From: Marinomonas gallaica
Lineage (GTDB): Bacteria; Pseudomonadota; Gammaproteobacteria; Pseudomonadales; Marinomonadaceae
NCBI RefSeq assembly: GCF_001639745.1
Contig: NZ_LTAX01000009.1
Location: forward strand, 104,731 to 168,730
DNA: 64,000 nt
Reading direction: 5' to 3'
A program made the translations under genes and the position numbers. Below, piece by piece: positions 7,481-17,243 of the stretch. Under the pieces are notes generated by a model that was not told where the DNA came from, did not search any database, and saw only the letters and a program-made list of their open reading frames with translations. Position 1 is the stretch's first letter; each line of letters begins with the position of its first letter.

Positions 7481-10400
7481 TTACTCAGAAGCGCTTTCTG
7501 TTTCACCTTGACTAGCGTTTGTCGATTCTTCACGAGCTAATCGAGGGTCATTTTTCACTCGACCACTACGACGTTGACGACGCTGTTGTGCAGCTTGGTC
7601 ACGCTTATCTTGAAGCTCTTGCTTAGCTTTTTCTTGTTGTTCAAGAAGTGCTTTAGGTAATTGAACGTCAGTCTTCTTCTCTTCGGTCGCAGGTTTGGCC
7701 GCTTTACGACCTCGAATTGCGCGAGGTTGGCGCATTTTTCGGCCAGTATCTGTCGGGTTAGAAGAGTCGGTCTTGACTGTTTCATCAGCTAGTGTTGAAT
7801 CATTAGCATCAGGGTGATTTTCTTCTGATTTAATAGGCTCAATTGATTCAGTTGGTTCTTCAGTTGCGGCAGGCGTCACTGGAGCGGATTCAGGGACGAC
7901 TGTTTTAGCTTCTGATTTGCTATCTTGCTCTGTTTTTTCAGCTATTACTGATGCTTGTTCTGATGTTGTGTCTTCTTTCGACACAGTTTCAGCAGACACA
8001 TTGTCGGCTTCAGAAATGTCGGCTTCAGAAACTTCATTAGCTGTATCGGCTTGGGCAACCTCTGCAGTCTGTTCAGACGCTGTTTTGGCGCTTTCGACCC
8101 TATTCATGTCAGCTTTTACTGTCATTTTAGGTTTAGGCGCTTCTTCCTGTTTCTCTGCGTCTTTCTCAATAGGTGTTGTTACAGTGCTCTCAGACTCGGC
8201 TGTTTCAGGCTCAATTTTAGATTCAGCTGTAACTGATTCAGACTCAACTGTAACTGATTCAGGCTCAACTTTAGGTTGCGTATCTTTAGGCTGCGCATCT
8301 TCTGTTGCGGCTGTCGCTTGTGATGCATCTTGTTGAGAGGCTTCCAGTGTATTCTGCTTTGGCTGTTCAGTCGCTGTAGAGGACTCAATAGCGTTAGTAG
8401 GTGACTCGGAGTTCTCAGTTTTTGCCGCAGCGGCGATAGCTTGGGTATCAGTTGCTTGTTCGCTGTTGCTCTGATTGTCATCCTGCTTGTTGTTGCGGCG
8501 CGAGCGACGAGAGCGACGAGGTTTGCGTTCAGCTTTAGCGTCAGAACCTTCGGCATTATCAGCAGCAGCTTGATCGGCAACCGCTTGGGCTTCTTTGGCA
8601 TCCGATTCTACTTGAGCTTGCTGTTCTTGAGCCAACTCAATTTCATCTTTAAGCTTACCGTTACGGCGCTTATTGTCATTCGGCTCGCGTTTACGTTCCT
8701 GGATCTCAGGCTCTGGGCGACGAGGTTTTAACTTGCTAGGAGCGTCTTTTTGCTCTTGCTTGTTATTAGGCTTGTCCTGTTTGCTTTGAGCTTGATCGCG
8801 TTTAGGGCGGTTAGGCGTTTCTTTGCTTGAATCCTTATTGGACTCTTTATTTGTATTGTTGCTATTTGATTCTTTATTGATAGGTTGCTGTGACTTTGCT
8901 TCAGCTTGAGCGCGACGCGATTGTCGTGTCGACTTAGGCTTCTGTTGATCATCAGTTTGCTGATCGGTTGTTTCCTTTTCGTGCTTACGAGCAGGACGAC
9001 GATTGCGTTGACGATCACGCGGTGGTTTGCGTTCTTCAGATGAAGGTTTAGCGGTTGCGGTAGGTTTAACAGCTTCTTTCTTAGGCTCTTCTTTTGCTAC
9101 GCTTTCTTCGGTGCTGCCAAATAGGGCGTTTAAGATGCGTTTGAACAACCCCGGTTTTTTTGTTTCTGCTTTCACTGTTGGAGTGGCTTCAACAGGTGTT
9201 GGCGCTGGCGCTGGCGAAGCTGGCGCGATGCTGGTTACCGCAGCCTGAGGTCGAGCCTGCTCATTGGCTTGACGTGGTTCGTATGGCGGTTGTTCCGGCG
9301 TATCAACTAGGTCATAGCTACTATCATCCTGCTCCATAACGGCGTTGTCGTCACGAATACGCTCAACGTGGAAATGAGGTGTTTCCATATGAGGGTTGGG
9401 AACAAGAATAATATGTACTTGGTTACGTTTTTCGATCTTAGCAATATTGGTACGTTTCTCATTTAAAAGGAACGTTGCGACAGATACAGGAAGGATGGCG
9501 CGAATTTGAGCGGTGCGCTCTTTGGCACATTCTTCTTCGATTAAGCGAAGTACGGACAATGCTAGAGACTCTACGTCACGAATAAAGCCTTGGCCATTAC
9601 AGCGGGGACAAACGATACCACTGGTTTCACCAAGTGACGGGCGTAAGCGCTGGCGTGACATTTCCAATAGGCCAAAGCGTGAAATACGGCCAATTTGTAC
9701 GCGTGCACGATCGGCTTCTAGAGCCGCTTTCATGCGGTTTTCTACTTCTTTTTGGTTGCGAACCGGTGTCATGTCAATGAAATCGATAACGACAAGTCCA
9801 CCAATGTCTCGAAGGCGCAATTGACGAGCAATTTCGTCTGCCGCTTCAAGGTTGGTTTGAAGGGCTGTTTCTTCAATGTCGCCGCCTTTTGTTGCGCGGG
9901 CGGAGTTGATGTCGATTGAAACCAGTGCTTCGGTTGGGTCAATAACAATCGAGCCACCAGAAGGAAGGCGTACTTCACGTTGGAATGCCGTCTCGATCTG
10001 AGTTTCAATTTGGAAGCGATTAAACAGAGGCGTTGGCTCGTTGTATAGCTTTATACGACTCTTGAAGTGCGGCATAACCTGCATAACAAAATTCATCGCG
10101 TCTTGGTAGACGTTCTTTTCGTCGATCAAAACTTCGCCAATGTCATCACGTAGGTAATCACGAATAGCGCGTATGACGATGTTACTTTCTTGATAAATCA
10201 AGAAAGGCGCAGGTCGATCTGCAGCCGCTTTAGTGATCGAGTCCCAAAGCGTTTGTAGATAGTCTAAATCCCATTGAAGTTCTTCCGTGGAGCGGCCAAC
10301 ACCTGCAGTGCGAACAATTAATCCGCCATTGTCAGGTACATTAAGACCAGACATCGCTTCTTTAAGCTGTGTACGGTCATCACCGTCAATACGACGAGAA

Positions 10401-10816
10401 ATACCACCCGCACGAGGGTTATTTGGCATAAGTACCAAATAACGACCGGCCAAGCTGACAAAAGTCGTCAGTGCGGCACCTTTGTTGCCACGCTCCTCTT
10501 TATCAACTTGAACAATCACTTCTTGGCCTTCAGTCAAAACATCTTTGATGTTAATGCGGCCATCTGAGTTCGATTTTTTAGAAAAGTAGGTTTTAGAAAT
10601 TTCTTTTAGAGGAAGGAAGCCGTGTCGCTCGGCACCGTAATCAACAAAAGCAGCTTCAAGGCTAGGCTCTATTCGAGTAATTTTGCCCTTATAAATGTTT
10701 GCTTTTTTCTGCTCGCGAGATCCTGATTCAATATCTAGATCGTACAGGCGTTGCCCATCTACTAACGCAACGCGCAACTCTTCTTGTTGAGTTGCGTTTA
10801 TTAACATTCTAATCAT
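7481..10816 (-). CDS. rne: Ribonuclease E
   Basis: This is the essential endoribonuclease of mRNA decay and rRNA/tRNA processing and the scaffold of the degradosome. The 1111-residue product begins [18 protein letters not shown]; either the first or the fourth codon can start. The N-terminal half (to about residue 500) has the S1 domain, the catalytic DNase-I-like part with the two acidic positions in [13 protein letters not shown] and VIDFIDM, and the zinc link CPRCNGQG. The C-terminal half is low-complexity: Arg-rich blocks, a long Glu/Ser/Thr/Val-rich stretch with [18 protein letters not shown] repeats, and an NDPR-type motif near the end, as in gamma RNase E proteins. A membrane-targeting helix is probable just after residue 540 ([12 protein letters not shown]). 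The gene is divergent from rluC. Confidence 0.97.
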   Translation of the reverse strand: MIRMLINATQQEELRVALVDGQRLYDLDIESGSREQKKANIYKGKITRIEPSLEAAFVDYGAERHGFLPLKEISKTYFSKKSNSDGRINIKDVLTEGQEVIVQVDKEERGNKGAALTTFVSLAGRYLVLMPNNPRAGGISRRIDGDDRTQLKEAMSGLNVPDNGGLIVRTAGVGRSTEELQWDLDYLQTLWDSITKAAADRPAPFLIYQESNIVIRAIRDYLRDDIGEVLIDEKNVYQDAMNFVMQVMPHFKSRIKLYNEPTPLFNRFQIETQIETAFQREVRLPSGGSIVIDPTEALVSIDINSARATKGGDIEETALQTNLEAADEIARQLRLRDIGGLVVIDFIDMTPVRNQKEVENRMKAALEADRARVQIGRISRFGLLEMSRQRLRPSLGETSGIVCPRCNGQGFIRDVESLALSVLRLIEEECAKERTAQIRAILPVSVATFLLNEKRTNIAKIEKRNQVHIILVPNPHMETPHFHVERIRDDNAVMEQDDSSYDLVDTPEQPPYEPRQANEQARPQAAVTSIAPASPAPAPTPVEATPTVKAETKKPGLFKRILNALFGSTEESVAKEEPKKEAVKPTATAKPSSEERKPPRDRQRNRRPARKHEKETTDQQTDDQQKPKSTRQSRRAQAEAKSQQPINKESNSNNTNKESNKDSSKETPNRPKRDQAQSKQDKPNNKQEQKDAPSKLKPRRPEPEIQERKREPNDNKRRNGKLKDEIELAQEQQAQVESDAKEAQAVADQAAADNAEGSDAKAERKPRRSRRSRRNNKQDDNQSNSEQATDTQAIAAAAKTENSESPTNAIESSTATEQPKQNTLEASQQDASQATAATEDAQPKDTQPKVEPESVTVESESVTAESKIEPETAESESTVTTPIEKDAEKQEEAPKPKMTVKADMNRVESAKTASEQTAEVAQADTANEVSEADISEADNVSAETVSKEDTTSEQASVIAEKTEQDSKSEAKTVVPESAPVTPAATEEPTESIEPIKSEENHPDANDSTLADETVKTDSSNPTDTGRKMRQPRAIRGRKAAKPATEEKKTDVQLPKALLEQQEKAKQELQDKRDQAAQQRRQRRSGRVKNDPRLAREESTNASQGETESASE

Positions 10817-11245
10817 TAACTGTGACTCTTTTTAATGATCAGAGAATTCTAAGTTCATGAAATGTAACGATTTTATGAATTCGTTTTAACGGCTCAGTCA
10901 CAATTTATAGGCGCGCCACAATGCCTTCATGTAAGGATGGCGTCGCTCTTTTCTGTGTTGCTGTAATGCGTGTTTCAACTATCGGTCAACATGAAAGGTG
11001 CTGATCTAAAAAACGGATTCAATGGTAAACTGTTACACCTATGAACCGATTCACTGATTCATGAGGTTTATTATATAAAAATTAACTTTTTGCCCAGAGG
11101 TAAGAAATGACCAAAGTGTCGCTTTGGTTATGGCTTCTCATTCGTTACAATTGATTCTTCGAGGCTTTCTGTTGCCTCTTACCCTCTGCGGATTTGAATA
11201 TAACAGTAAAATCTAAGTGCTTCAATTACATAGGAAACCATTCTT
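10817..11245. other. rne-rluC divergent intergenic region (429 bp), likely long rne leader
   Basis: No gene is seen. The region must hold promoters for both rne and rluC. It contains hairpins ACCAAAG-tgtcg-CTTTGGT (11110-11128) and GAGGC-N8-GCCTC (about 11160-11177). In E. coli, rne has a long 5' leader that RNase E itself cleaves; a similar leader here would be an inference from the gap length and hairpins. Confidence 0.45.
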
Positions 11246-12214
11246 TTGTCAGCAAGTGAAAATAATGGCGCTTCAGAGCGTCCACAGGTGCGTTTTGTTA
11301 CTATTGACGAGAATAATCATGGTCAACGTATCGATAACTTCTTAGTAACTTTTCTGAAAGGGGTGCCTAAGGGGAAGATATATAATTTACTGCGCAAAGG
11401 TGAGATCCGTGTCAATAAGAAGCGCATCAAGCCTGATTTCAAACTTAGCAGTGAAGACATCATCCGCATTGCGCCAATTTTTGTGGCAGAACCTAGTGAT
11501 AAACCTGTTGTTGCAGAAGGTCTTAAAAAAGAGATTGAAAGCCGTATCGTTTATGAGGATAAAGGGCTAATTGTTGTGAACAAGCCTTCCGGATTGGCGG
11601 TTCATGGCGGCAGTGGGCTGAGCTTTGGTCTGGTTGAAGTTATTCGTCAAATGCGACCACAGGAAAAGTTTATTGAGCTTGTTCATCGACTGGATCGTGA
11701 TACGTCCGGCTTAATTATGATTGCGAAAAAGCGCAGCGTGTTAAAAACATTACATTCGGCCCTCCGAGAAAAGGAGGGGGTTCAAAAAACTTACCATGCG
11801 TTAGTTTTTGGTGCTTGGCCTAAACGAAAGCTACAGGTAAACGCCCCCCTTCTTAAAAATGAGCTTAAATCGGGCGAGCGTGTCGTGAAAGTGCATACGG
11901 ATGGCAAAGAATCGCTAACTCGCTTTAAGGTATTGCGTAACTTTGAAGGATATACCTTTATAGAGTGTGAGCCTGTGACAGGTCGTACACATCAGATTCG
12001 TGTTCATGCGCAATTTGCTGGGTATTCGATTGTGGGCGATGATAAGTACTCGCCAAATGAAGCTAATATACTGGCTAAATCGTTAGGTTTTAAACGATTA
12101 TGTTTGCATGCAGCCCGTCTTGATATTGATTATGAGGGCATTAAGTTAACGCTTGAGGCGCCTATTGAAGATGCTTGGAAGGATGCGATGGCGGGTTTGC
12201 CAACTAAGTATTAA
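11246..12214 (+). CDS. rluC: 23S rRNA pseudouridine synthase RluC
   Basis: RluC isomerises uridines 955, 2504 and 2580 (E. coli numbering) of 23S rRNA. The 322-residue protein has an N-terminal S4 domain (about residues 25-85) and the catalytic domain with HRLDRDTSG carrying the active aspartate. The GRTHQIRVH motif is near residue 250. Start is TTG at 11246 with AGGAAA 11 nt upstream; there is no nearby ATG. The rne-rluC divergent pair is conserved in gammaproteobacteria. Confidence 0.93.
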   Translation: MSASENNGASERPQVRFVTIDENNHGQRIDNFLVTFLKGVPKGKIYNLLRKGEIRVNKKRIKPDFKLSSEDIIRIAPIFVAEPSDKPVVAEGLKKEIESRIVYEDKGLIVVNKPSGLAVHGGSGLSFGLVEVIRQMRPQEKFIELVHRLDRDTSGLIMIAKKRSVLKTLHSALREKEGVQKTYHALVFGAWPKRKLQVNAPLLKNELKSGERVVKVHTDGKESLTRFKVLRNFEGYTFIECEPVTGRTHQIRVHAQFAGYSIVGDDKYSPNEANILAKSLGFKRLCLHAARLDIDYEGIKLTLEAPIEDAWKDAMAGLPTKY

Positions 12215-12249
12215 AGTTGTGTTGCTTTTGAGTGTACAAGAAAGGGTTT

Positions 12250-12272
12250 AAAGGGGCATGTGCCCCTTTTTT
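12250..12272. terminator. Terminator between rluC and the MaoC gene
   Basis: A 9-bp stem AAAGGGGCA / TGCCCCTTT with a minimal loop is followed by T residues. It lies between two convergent genes and probably serves the rluC transcript. Confidence 0.8.
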
Positions 12273-12678
12273 ATGGAATCATAATGGAGGCTTCGCCAGT
12301 CACCACTTTTTTCCCGTCGACAAAACAAATGGTTTCAATGATGGCGCGGCGGCGACGTTCATTGAGTTCTTTCACGGTAACCGTTGTTGTGACCGTGGCT
12401 CCAATAAATACTGGGGCACGAAATTTTAATGATTGCTCAAGGTAAATGCAGCCAGGTCCAGGTAGTTTTGTGCCAATAGCGGCTGAGATAAAGCCAGCTG
12501 TTAGCATGCCGTGTGCGATCGGTTTTTCAAAACTGGTTGTGGCGGCATAGTCTGCATCCAAATGGACTGGGTTCGTATCACCAGTAACTTGAGCAAATGC
12601 TTGAACGTCTTGTTCTGTCACTATTTTTTCAATGGTTTCGCTTAGACCAACAGTTAGATCTTCAAATGAGTAGCTCAC
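12271..12678 (-). CDS. MaoC-like (R)-specific enoyl-CoA hydratase
   Basis: This 135-residue hot-dog-fold hydratase is of the PhaJ/MaoC type, adding water to trans-2-enoyl-CoA. The hydratase motif is clear: GDTNPVHLDADYA with catalytic Asp and His, then AHGMLTAGFISAAIGTKLPGPGCIYL. GTG at 12678 is preferred as start because AAGGA lies 7 nt upstream; a GTG at 12717 is in frame but has no site. It may link fatty-acid oxidation to polyhydroxyalkanoate supply, but no pha genes are in the window. An upstream HAD gene known from Pseudomonas in this position is absent. Confidence 0.88.
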   Translation of the reverse strand: MSYSFEDLTVGLSETIEKIVTEQDVQAFAQVTGDTNPVHLDADYAATTSFEKPIAHGMLTAGFISAAIGTKLPGPGCIYLEQSLKFRAPVFIGATVTTTVTVKELNERRRRAIIETICFVDGKKVVTGEASIMIP

Positions 12679-12831
12679 TTTTAAGTCCTTATTACTATAA
12701 ATGTCGCTATGGTACACTTGAAAGAATCTTTACTTAAGCTTTCTACCTTATAAATTCAATTTTCTAAATAAAAAAACGATAAATATGGTGGGGCAGTGGT
12801 GGTTATACTGTGTATTTATATGGAGCGTTAA

Positions 12832-13830
12832 ATGGCGTGGAATGAAGAAGACGATGTAAATAAAAAGCCGCAAGAGTCGATCGTTGATCAGGCTCAAGGC
12901 AAGCAGTCAACTGAGACAAAACTGGTTGATGCTCTTAAAGAGGTCTTGGGCGCGCAGGTTGTTGAGCGTCGTAGACAGCGACGCTGGAAAATATTTTTCC
13001 GCTTTGTGTATCTATTTGTTTTTATTGGTGTTGTTGTCAGTATTTGGGTGACTTCTGATATGGAGGACGTAAATGCTGGAGATAGTGTGGCCATCTTGCG
13101 TATGCAAGGTACGATAGGCGCACAAAGTGAAGTGGACGCAAACGAGTATGTTCCATTGCTTGATGAGATTTACGCCAACAGTTCAACTAAAGCTGTGCTT
13201 ATTGAAATGAACAGTCCTGGTGGCAGTCCAGTGCATTCTGGCATCTTATATGATGCTATTATGCACTATCGAACCTTGTATCCAGCTATACCTGTTGTCG
13301 TTGCAGTTGAAGATTTGGCTGCGTCAGGCGGTTATTATATTGCTTCAGCAGCCGATGAGATTGTTGTCGATAAAGCCAGTCTGGTTGGCTCAATAGGTGT
13401 TGTTTCAGGGGGCTTTGAGGCCAGTGAGCTGATTGAGAAGCTTGGAGTGAAGCGTCGCTTGTTTACCGCTGGAGAGAATAAAGCCTTTATGGATCCGTTT
13501 TCTCCTATGAGTGATGCGGCAGTCCAAAGTTGGCAAAGTGTGTTAGATGAAACGCATAAACAGTTTATAAACGCTGTGAAAGAAGGGCGTGGTGATCGTC
13601 TTGCTGATGAGCCAAATTTATTTACTGGGATGGTGTTCACCGGTACTCAGGCGGTTGAGCTTGGCTTAGCCGATCGTTTTGGATACGCACAGCAATTATT
13701 GAATACGCAATTTTCAGACTTAACGCCAACCTATTACACACCTTATAAAGAACCATGGGAAAAAGTGGCTAAGCAATTAGGGGTTGAGTTTTCTACTGGC
13801 GTTACAAGCTGGCTTTACGGTCTGCGCTAA
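12832..13830 (+). CDS. sppA: Signal peptide peptidase SppA, 36-kDa type
   Basis: This membrane-bound serine protease of the S49 family degrades cleaved signal peptides. It has 332 residues: a charged cytoplasmic N-terminus of about 50 residues, one membrane helix (about 54-73), then the ClpP-like domain. Nucleophile S165 lies in AASGGYYIAS and the general base is K217 in GENKAFMDPFSPM. The spacing of 52 residues equals that of the catalytic pair in Bacillus SppA. It is followed by a terminator and the convergent maf gene, the conserved neighbourhood. Confidence 0.93.
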   Translation: MAWNEEDDVNKKPQESIVDQAQGKQSTETKLVDALKEVLGAQVVERRRQRRWKIFFRFVYLFVFIGVVVSIWVTSDMEDVNAGDSVAILRMQGTIGAQSEVDANEYVPLLDEIYANSSTKAVLIEMNSPGGSPVHSGILYDAIMHYRTLYPAIPVVVAVEDLAASGGYYIASAADEIVVDKASLVGSIGVVSGGFEASELIEKLGVKRRLFTAGENKAFMDPFSPMSDAAVQSWQSVLDETHKQFINAVKEGRGDRLADEPNLFTGMVFTGTQAVELGLADRFGYAQQLLNTQFSDLTPTYYTPYKEPWEKVAKQLGVEFSTGVTSWLYGLR

Positions 13831-13860
13831 ATTGAATCGTTAATTTAGTATGTTTTTAGA

Positions 13861-13894
13861 AGCAGGTTCATCCTAGATGTACCTGCTTTTTTTG
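13861..13894 (+). terminator. Rho-independent terminator of sppA
   Basis: A 10-bp stem with one mismatch (13861-13870 with 13878-13887), a 7-nt loop and a run of seven T. Confidence 0.85.
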
Positions 13895-13895
13895 T

Positions 13896-14492
13896 TCACG
13901 CTAATGGGTTTAATCCGACGGCTCGTAAACTGTTGCATGTTTCGATTAGAGGTAGGCCTTCAAGCGATGTGGGATCGTATCCTTCCATTTGTTTAAATAA
14001 GGCCACACCTAATGATTCGCATTTGAAACTACCTGCACAGTCTAATGGAGAGTCTATCTCTATGTAGCGCTGTATTTCACGTTCAGTCAGCTCTCGAAAA
14101 GTCACAGAGTAGGTTGAAAGGCTATAACGGTCGAGCTGGTTGTGGGTGTTGACGACATACAGTCCAGTGAGGAATTCGATCTTTTGTCCACTAAAACGCT
14201 TCAGTTGTTTGATGGCATTATCACGAGTATGGGGCTTGCCAATAATCTCGCCATTAAAAGTGGCGCATTGATCTGATGTGATAAGAATACAGTTGTTGTC
14301 TAAGGTGTTTTTTAAAGCAAGCGCTTTTGCTTTGGTGATTCGCTCAATGTATTGTTCGGGTGTTTCGTTCTCTAATTGGCCTTCATCAATGTTAGGTGAG
14401 CGAGTGGTAAAGGTTAATCCTAATCGATTGAGTAGGTTTTGACGGTATTTGGATGACGAGCCAAGGATCAATTTTTGTATCATAAAGGTCAT
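13896..14492 (-). CDS. Maf family nucleoside triphosphate pyrophosphatase (YceF-like)
   Basis: Maf proteins hydrolyse non-canonical or modified nucleotides such as m7GTP. The 198-residue product shows LILGSSSKYRQNLL at the N-terminus, the conserved TSDQ substrate loop (LITSDQCATF), GKPHT and the C-terminal SLEGLPLI. The sppA-maf-yceD-rpmF context points to the YceF subgroup. ATG 14492 and ATG 14483 are both possible starts; neither has a clear ribosome-binding site. It is divergent from yceD. Confidence 0.9.
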   Translation of the reverse strand: MTFMIQKLILGSSSKYRQNLLNRLGLTFTTRSPNIDEGQLENETPEQYIERITKAKALALKNTLDNNCILITSDQCATFNGEIIGKPHTRDNAIKQLKRFSGQKIEFLTGLYVVNTHNQLDRYSLSTYSVTFRELTEREIQRYIEIDSPLDCAGSFKCESLGVALFKQMEGYDPTSLEGLPLIETCNSLRAVGLNPLA

Positions 14493-14580
14493 CTAGTCTC
14501 TTGATTTGTCGAAAAAATAGGTAAATCACTTATTGAGGCGAAATAATACGTAAAAAATGTCATTTATGCCTCAGTATTCT

Positions 14581-14609
14581 TTGACAAGGGTGGGACTTGG
14601 CAATATTAT
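14581..14609 (+). promoter_or_regulatory. Sigma-70 promoter directly upstream of yceD
   Basis: TTGACA at 14581-14586, a 17-nt spacer and TATTAT at 14604-14609. Transcription would begin about 14616, at or next to the likely yceD start codon (ATG 14617). It would drive the yceD-rpmF-plsX-fab operon. Confidence 0.7.
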
Positions 14610-14616
14610 TCCCGCC

Positions 14617-15147
14617 ATGTTGAATGACACATTACCCAAATACTTTGACCCTCGTAAATACGCTTTTAATGAAGTGAGTATTGAAGGGCGTTTATCACTC
14701 AGTCAATTTCCGGAGTTGAGCGCTGAACTAGCGTCAAATGAAGGGGATGCGTTTATTCATCTAGACTTTAGAGTGGATGAAGATAGGCGCTACATAGCGA
14801 CTGGTTCAATTAAAGCAACCGTTCAAGTTGAGTGTCAACGATGCTTGGAAGGTGCTCCAGTTGAGCTGGAGGTTAATCTTAGTTTGGCCTTTGTTTATGA
14901 TGAAGACCATGCAAAGAATATACCTAGTGACTATGATCCCGTTGTCATGACCGATGGTGAGGTCGTTATCGCTGAAATGGTGGAGCAAGAGTTACTTCTT
15001 GCCTTGCCAATTGTTGCCTATCACCAAGAAAGTGGTTGCAACCCAGTAGCTCTAAAGTATGCATCGTCTACCGATGACGCACCGGATGACGAAATTAAAC
15101 CGAATCCATTTAGTATATTGGCTGAATTAAAAGCTAAGAAAAATTAG
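14617..15147 (+). CDS. yceD: YceD family (DUF177) protein, 23S rRNA accumulation factor
   Basis: This small acidic protein of about 176 residues is encoded before rpmF in nearly all gammaproteobacteria; family members are linked to 23S rRNA and 50S assembly. It has the central CQRC pair ([11 protein letters not shown]), LALPIVAYH and the C-terminal [12 protein letters not shown]. The start is placed at ATG 14617 ([16 protein letters not shown]) because this matches the family N-terminus. The longer reading from 14557 would run through the -35/-10 promoter. No Shine-Dalgarno precedes 14617, so the message may be leaderless. Confidence 0.9.
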   Translation: MLNDTLPKYFDPRKYAFNEVSIEGRLSLSQFPELSAELASNEGDAFIHLDFRVDEDRRYIATGSIKATVQVECQRCLEGAPVELEVNLSLAFVYDEDHAKNIPSDYDPVVMTDGEVVIAEMVEQELLLALPIVAYHQESGCNPVALKYASSTDDAPDDEIKPNPFSILAELKAKKN

Positions 15148-15158
15148 GAGCTCCAAAA

Positions 15159-15338
15159 ATGGCAGTACAAAAAAGTAAAGTGACTCGTTCACGTCGCGGC
15201 CAGCGCCGTTCACACGATGCACTATCTAACCCAACTCTATCTGTTGAACAGACAACTGGTGAACTACACCGTCGTCACCACGTTTCTGCAGACGGTTTTT
15301 ACCGTGGTCGTCAAGTAATCACCCCTAAAGGTGAGTAA
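15159..15338 (+). CDS. rpmF: 50S ribosomal protein L32
   Basis: The product is 59 residues, starting [20 protein letters not shown] and ending VITPKGE. TAGGAG lies 8 nt before the ATG. It is 11 bp after yceD and 11 bp before plsX. The bacterial L32 zinc-ligand cysteines are absent, as in the usual gamma form. Confidence 0.97.
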   Translation: MAVQKSKVTRSRRGQRRSHDALSNPTLSVEQTTGELHRRHHVSADGFYRGRQVITPKGE

Positions 15339-15349
15339 TTAGATACCCA

Positions 15350-16300
15350 ATGATTAGGGTAGCTATTGACGCTATGGGCGGGGACTTAGGTCCCCGCATT
15401 GCATTTCAAGCAACAGAAAATATTGTTGCCGCCTTTGCTGATGTCGAGGCGCATTTCTACTATGATCGTCGGGAATTTGCTTTTCCTGAAGATTCGCCTT
15501 CATCTCGAATTATTCCTGTTGCTTGCCATGATTCCGTATCTTGTATGGAAACTGTAGATCGTTCTTTATTTAAGCGAAAAGAGTCGACTATTTATCGCTC
15601 TTTAGTAGATATGTCAGAAGCGAAAACAGATGTGGTCGTAACATTTGGTAATACAGCGGCGATGGTCGCATTAGCACGTCACATTGTCGGATTGTTAATG
15701 CCAAAGTTATACCCAGCTTTAATTCGAGAAATGCGACCTAACCCATTACGTTGTTTAGTAGACTTAGGTGCAAATGTTCATTGTCCTGCAGAGATGTTGA
15801 ATGGGTTTGCTTTGCTTGGTGCATCTTATGTTGAGGCGCGAAGTGACAGTGTGGCGAATGTTGCATTACTAAATGTCGGAGTAGAAACCAGTAAGGGTAG
15901 TTCGGTCATTAAAGAATGCTATAAGCGACTTAGTGAGCAGAGTTGGCCTAAGTTTTCAGGATTCGCTGAAGGTTTCGAACTGTTTTCAGGTGAAAAAAAT
16001 GTCATCGTATGTGATGGCATGGTTGGTAATGCAGTGCTTAAGGCCTCTGAAGGCTTGTTTGTATTTTTGCTATCGCAACTGCCAAAGCATTCAGTCGATA
16101 CGTCAGCCATTGAACGTTTGATTCAAGCAGAAAGTCGCCATGGTGCCTGTCTTGTTGGTATCAAAGGTAATTTAGTTAAAGGTCATGGTCGTTCTGATTT
16201 GGGGGCCATGGTTGGTGCGATTGAGTATGGTATTGATATAGCTCGCACGAATTTATATAAAAAAATTGAAGCAAAGTTAACTCAACAGGGGGTGTTATGA
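15350..16300 (+). CDS. plsX: Phosphate acyltransferase PlsX (divergent)
   Basis: PlsX converts acyl-ACP to acyl-phosphate for phospholipid synthesis. The N-terminus RVAIDAMGGDLGP, VDLGANVHC, VCDGMVGN and the C-terminal GACLVGIKGNLVKGHGRSD are clear PlsX marks. It is 316 residues, shorter than the about 350 of E. coli PlsX, and the family SAGNTGA loop reads TFGNTAA. A segment before the C-terminus is reduced. Context (rpmF upstream, fabD overlapping by 4 bp) makes the assignment firm even though the sequence is divergent. Confidence 0.92.
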   Translation: MIRVAIDAMGGDLGPRIAFQATENIVAAFADVEAHFYYDRREFAFPEDSPSSRIIPVACHDSVSCMETVDRSLFKRKESTIYRSLVDMSEAKTDVVVTFGNTAAMVALARHIVGLLMPKLYPALIREMRPNPLRCLVDLGANVHCPAEMLNGFALLGASYVEARSDSVANVALLNVGVETSKGSSVIKECYKRLSEQSWPKFSGFAEGFELFSGEKNVIVCDGMVGNAVLKASEGLFVFLLSQLPKHSVDTSAIERLIQAESRHGACLVGIKGNLVKGHGRSDLGAMVGAIEYGIDIARTNLYKKIEAKLTQQGVL

Positions 16301-17223
16301 ATCCTTCATTAGCATTTGTGTTTCCTGGTCAAGGTTCACAGCAGCAAGGTATGCTGTCTGACTTGGCGGAGAAATACGACATTATAAAGGCTACTTTTGA
16401 CGAAGCATCGGATGTGCTTGGTTACGACTTGTGGGATTTGGTTCAGAATGATGCTGAATCTTTGGGTCAAACAGATAAAACTCAGCCTGCTCTTTTGACG
16501 AGTAGTGTTGCATTGTGGCGACTTTGGCAGCAGCAAGGTGGTGAACAACCTGCTTACGTTGCTGGCCACAGTTTAGGTGAGTACTCGGCGCTTGTCTGTG
16601 CTGGCGTTATCGCATTCAAAGATGCGGTGGAGCTCGTTAAATTGCGTGGTGAGTACATGCAACAAGCTGTACCTGCTGGAACAGGCGCAATGGCTGCAAT
16701 CATTGGTTTGTCTGATGATCAGGTTGTCGCAGCGTGTGAGTCTGTTTCAGAGGGTGTGGTGAGTGCTGTCAATTTCAACTCGCCAGGTCAAGTAGTGATT
16801 GCAGGTGAAAAAGCCGCGGTTGAGATCGCGATGGCGAATGCTAAAGAAGCAGGCGCTAAGCGGGCGTTACCTCTTCCTGTGAGTGTCCCATCACATTGTC
16901 AGTTAATGGTGCCAGCTGGTGAGAAGCTTGCTGAGCGTCTAAATGCCATCGAATTTAAAGAGCCAGCCATCAAGCTGGTTCAGAATGTGTCTGCCGAAGC
17001 AGTGTCAGATGCGGCACAGATCAAAGCAAATCTTGTATCGCAGCTTAGTGAACCCGTTTTATGGACACAATCTATTGCCTTGTTAAACGAGCTTGGTGTA
17101 GAAAAGACTATTGAATGCGGACCGGGAAAAGTTTTGACGGGTCTAAACAAACGAATTGTTAAAGGTTTAGATGCATTAGCAATTGGAGACGTGGCAAGCT
17201 TTGATGCTGCGACAGGAAATTAA
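16297..17223 (+). CDS. fabD: Malonyl-CoA:ACP transacylase FabD
   Basis: FabD loads malonyl groups on ACP for fatty-acid synthesis. The 308-residue protein has GQGSQQQGM near the N-terminus, nucleophile S92 in AGHSLGEYSAL, an arginine in KLRGEYMQ and the histidine in PSHCQLM. The ATG overlaps the plsX stop (ATGA). Confidence 0.97.
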   Translation: MNPSLAFVFPGQGSQQQGMLSDLAEKYDIIKATFDEASDVLGYDLWDLVQNDAESLGQTDKTQPALLTSSVALWRLWQQQGGEQPAYVAGHSLGEYSALVCAGVIAFKDAVELVKLRGEYMQQAVPAGTGAMAAIIGLSDDQVVAACESVSEGVVSAVNFNSPGQVVIAGEKAAVEIAMANAKEAGAKRALPLPVSVPSHCQLMVPAGEKLAERLNAIEFKEPAIKLVQNVSAEAVSDAAQIKANLVSQLSEPVLWTQSIALLNELGVEKTIECGPGKVLTGLNKRIVKGLDALAIGDVASFDAATGN

Positions 17224-17243
17224 AAAAAACTGGAGATATTTTG

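Noticed and set aside
7917..8601. ORFs antisense to and out of frame with the 3' half of rne
   Set aside because: They are low-complexity shadows of the Glu/Ser/Thr-rich C-terminal region, with no start site and no family features.
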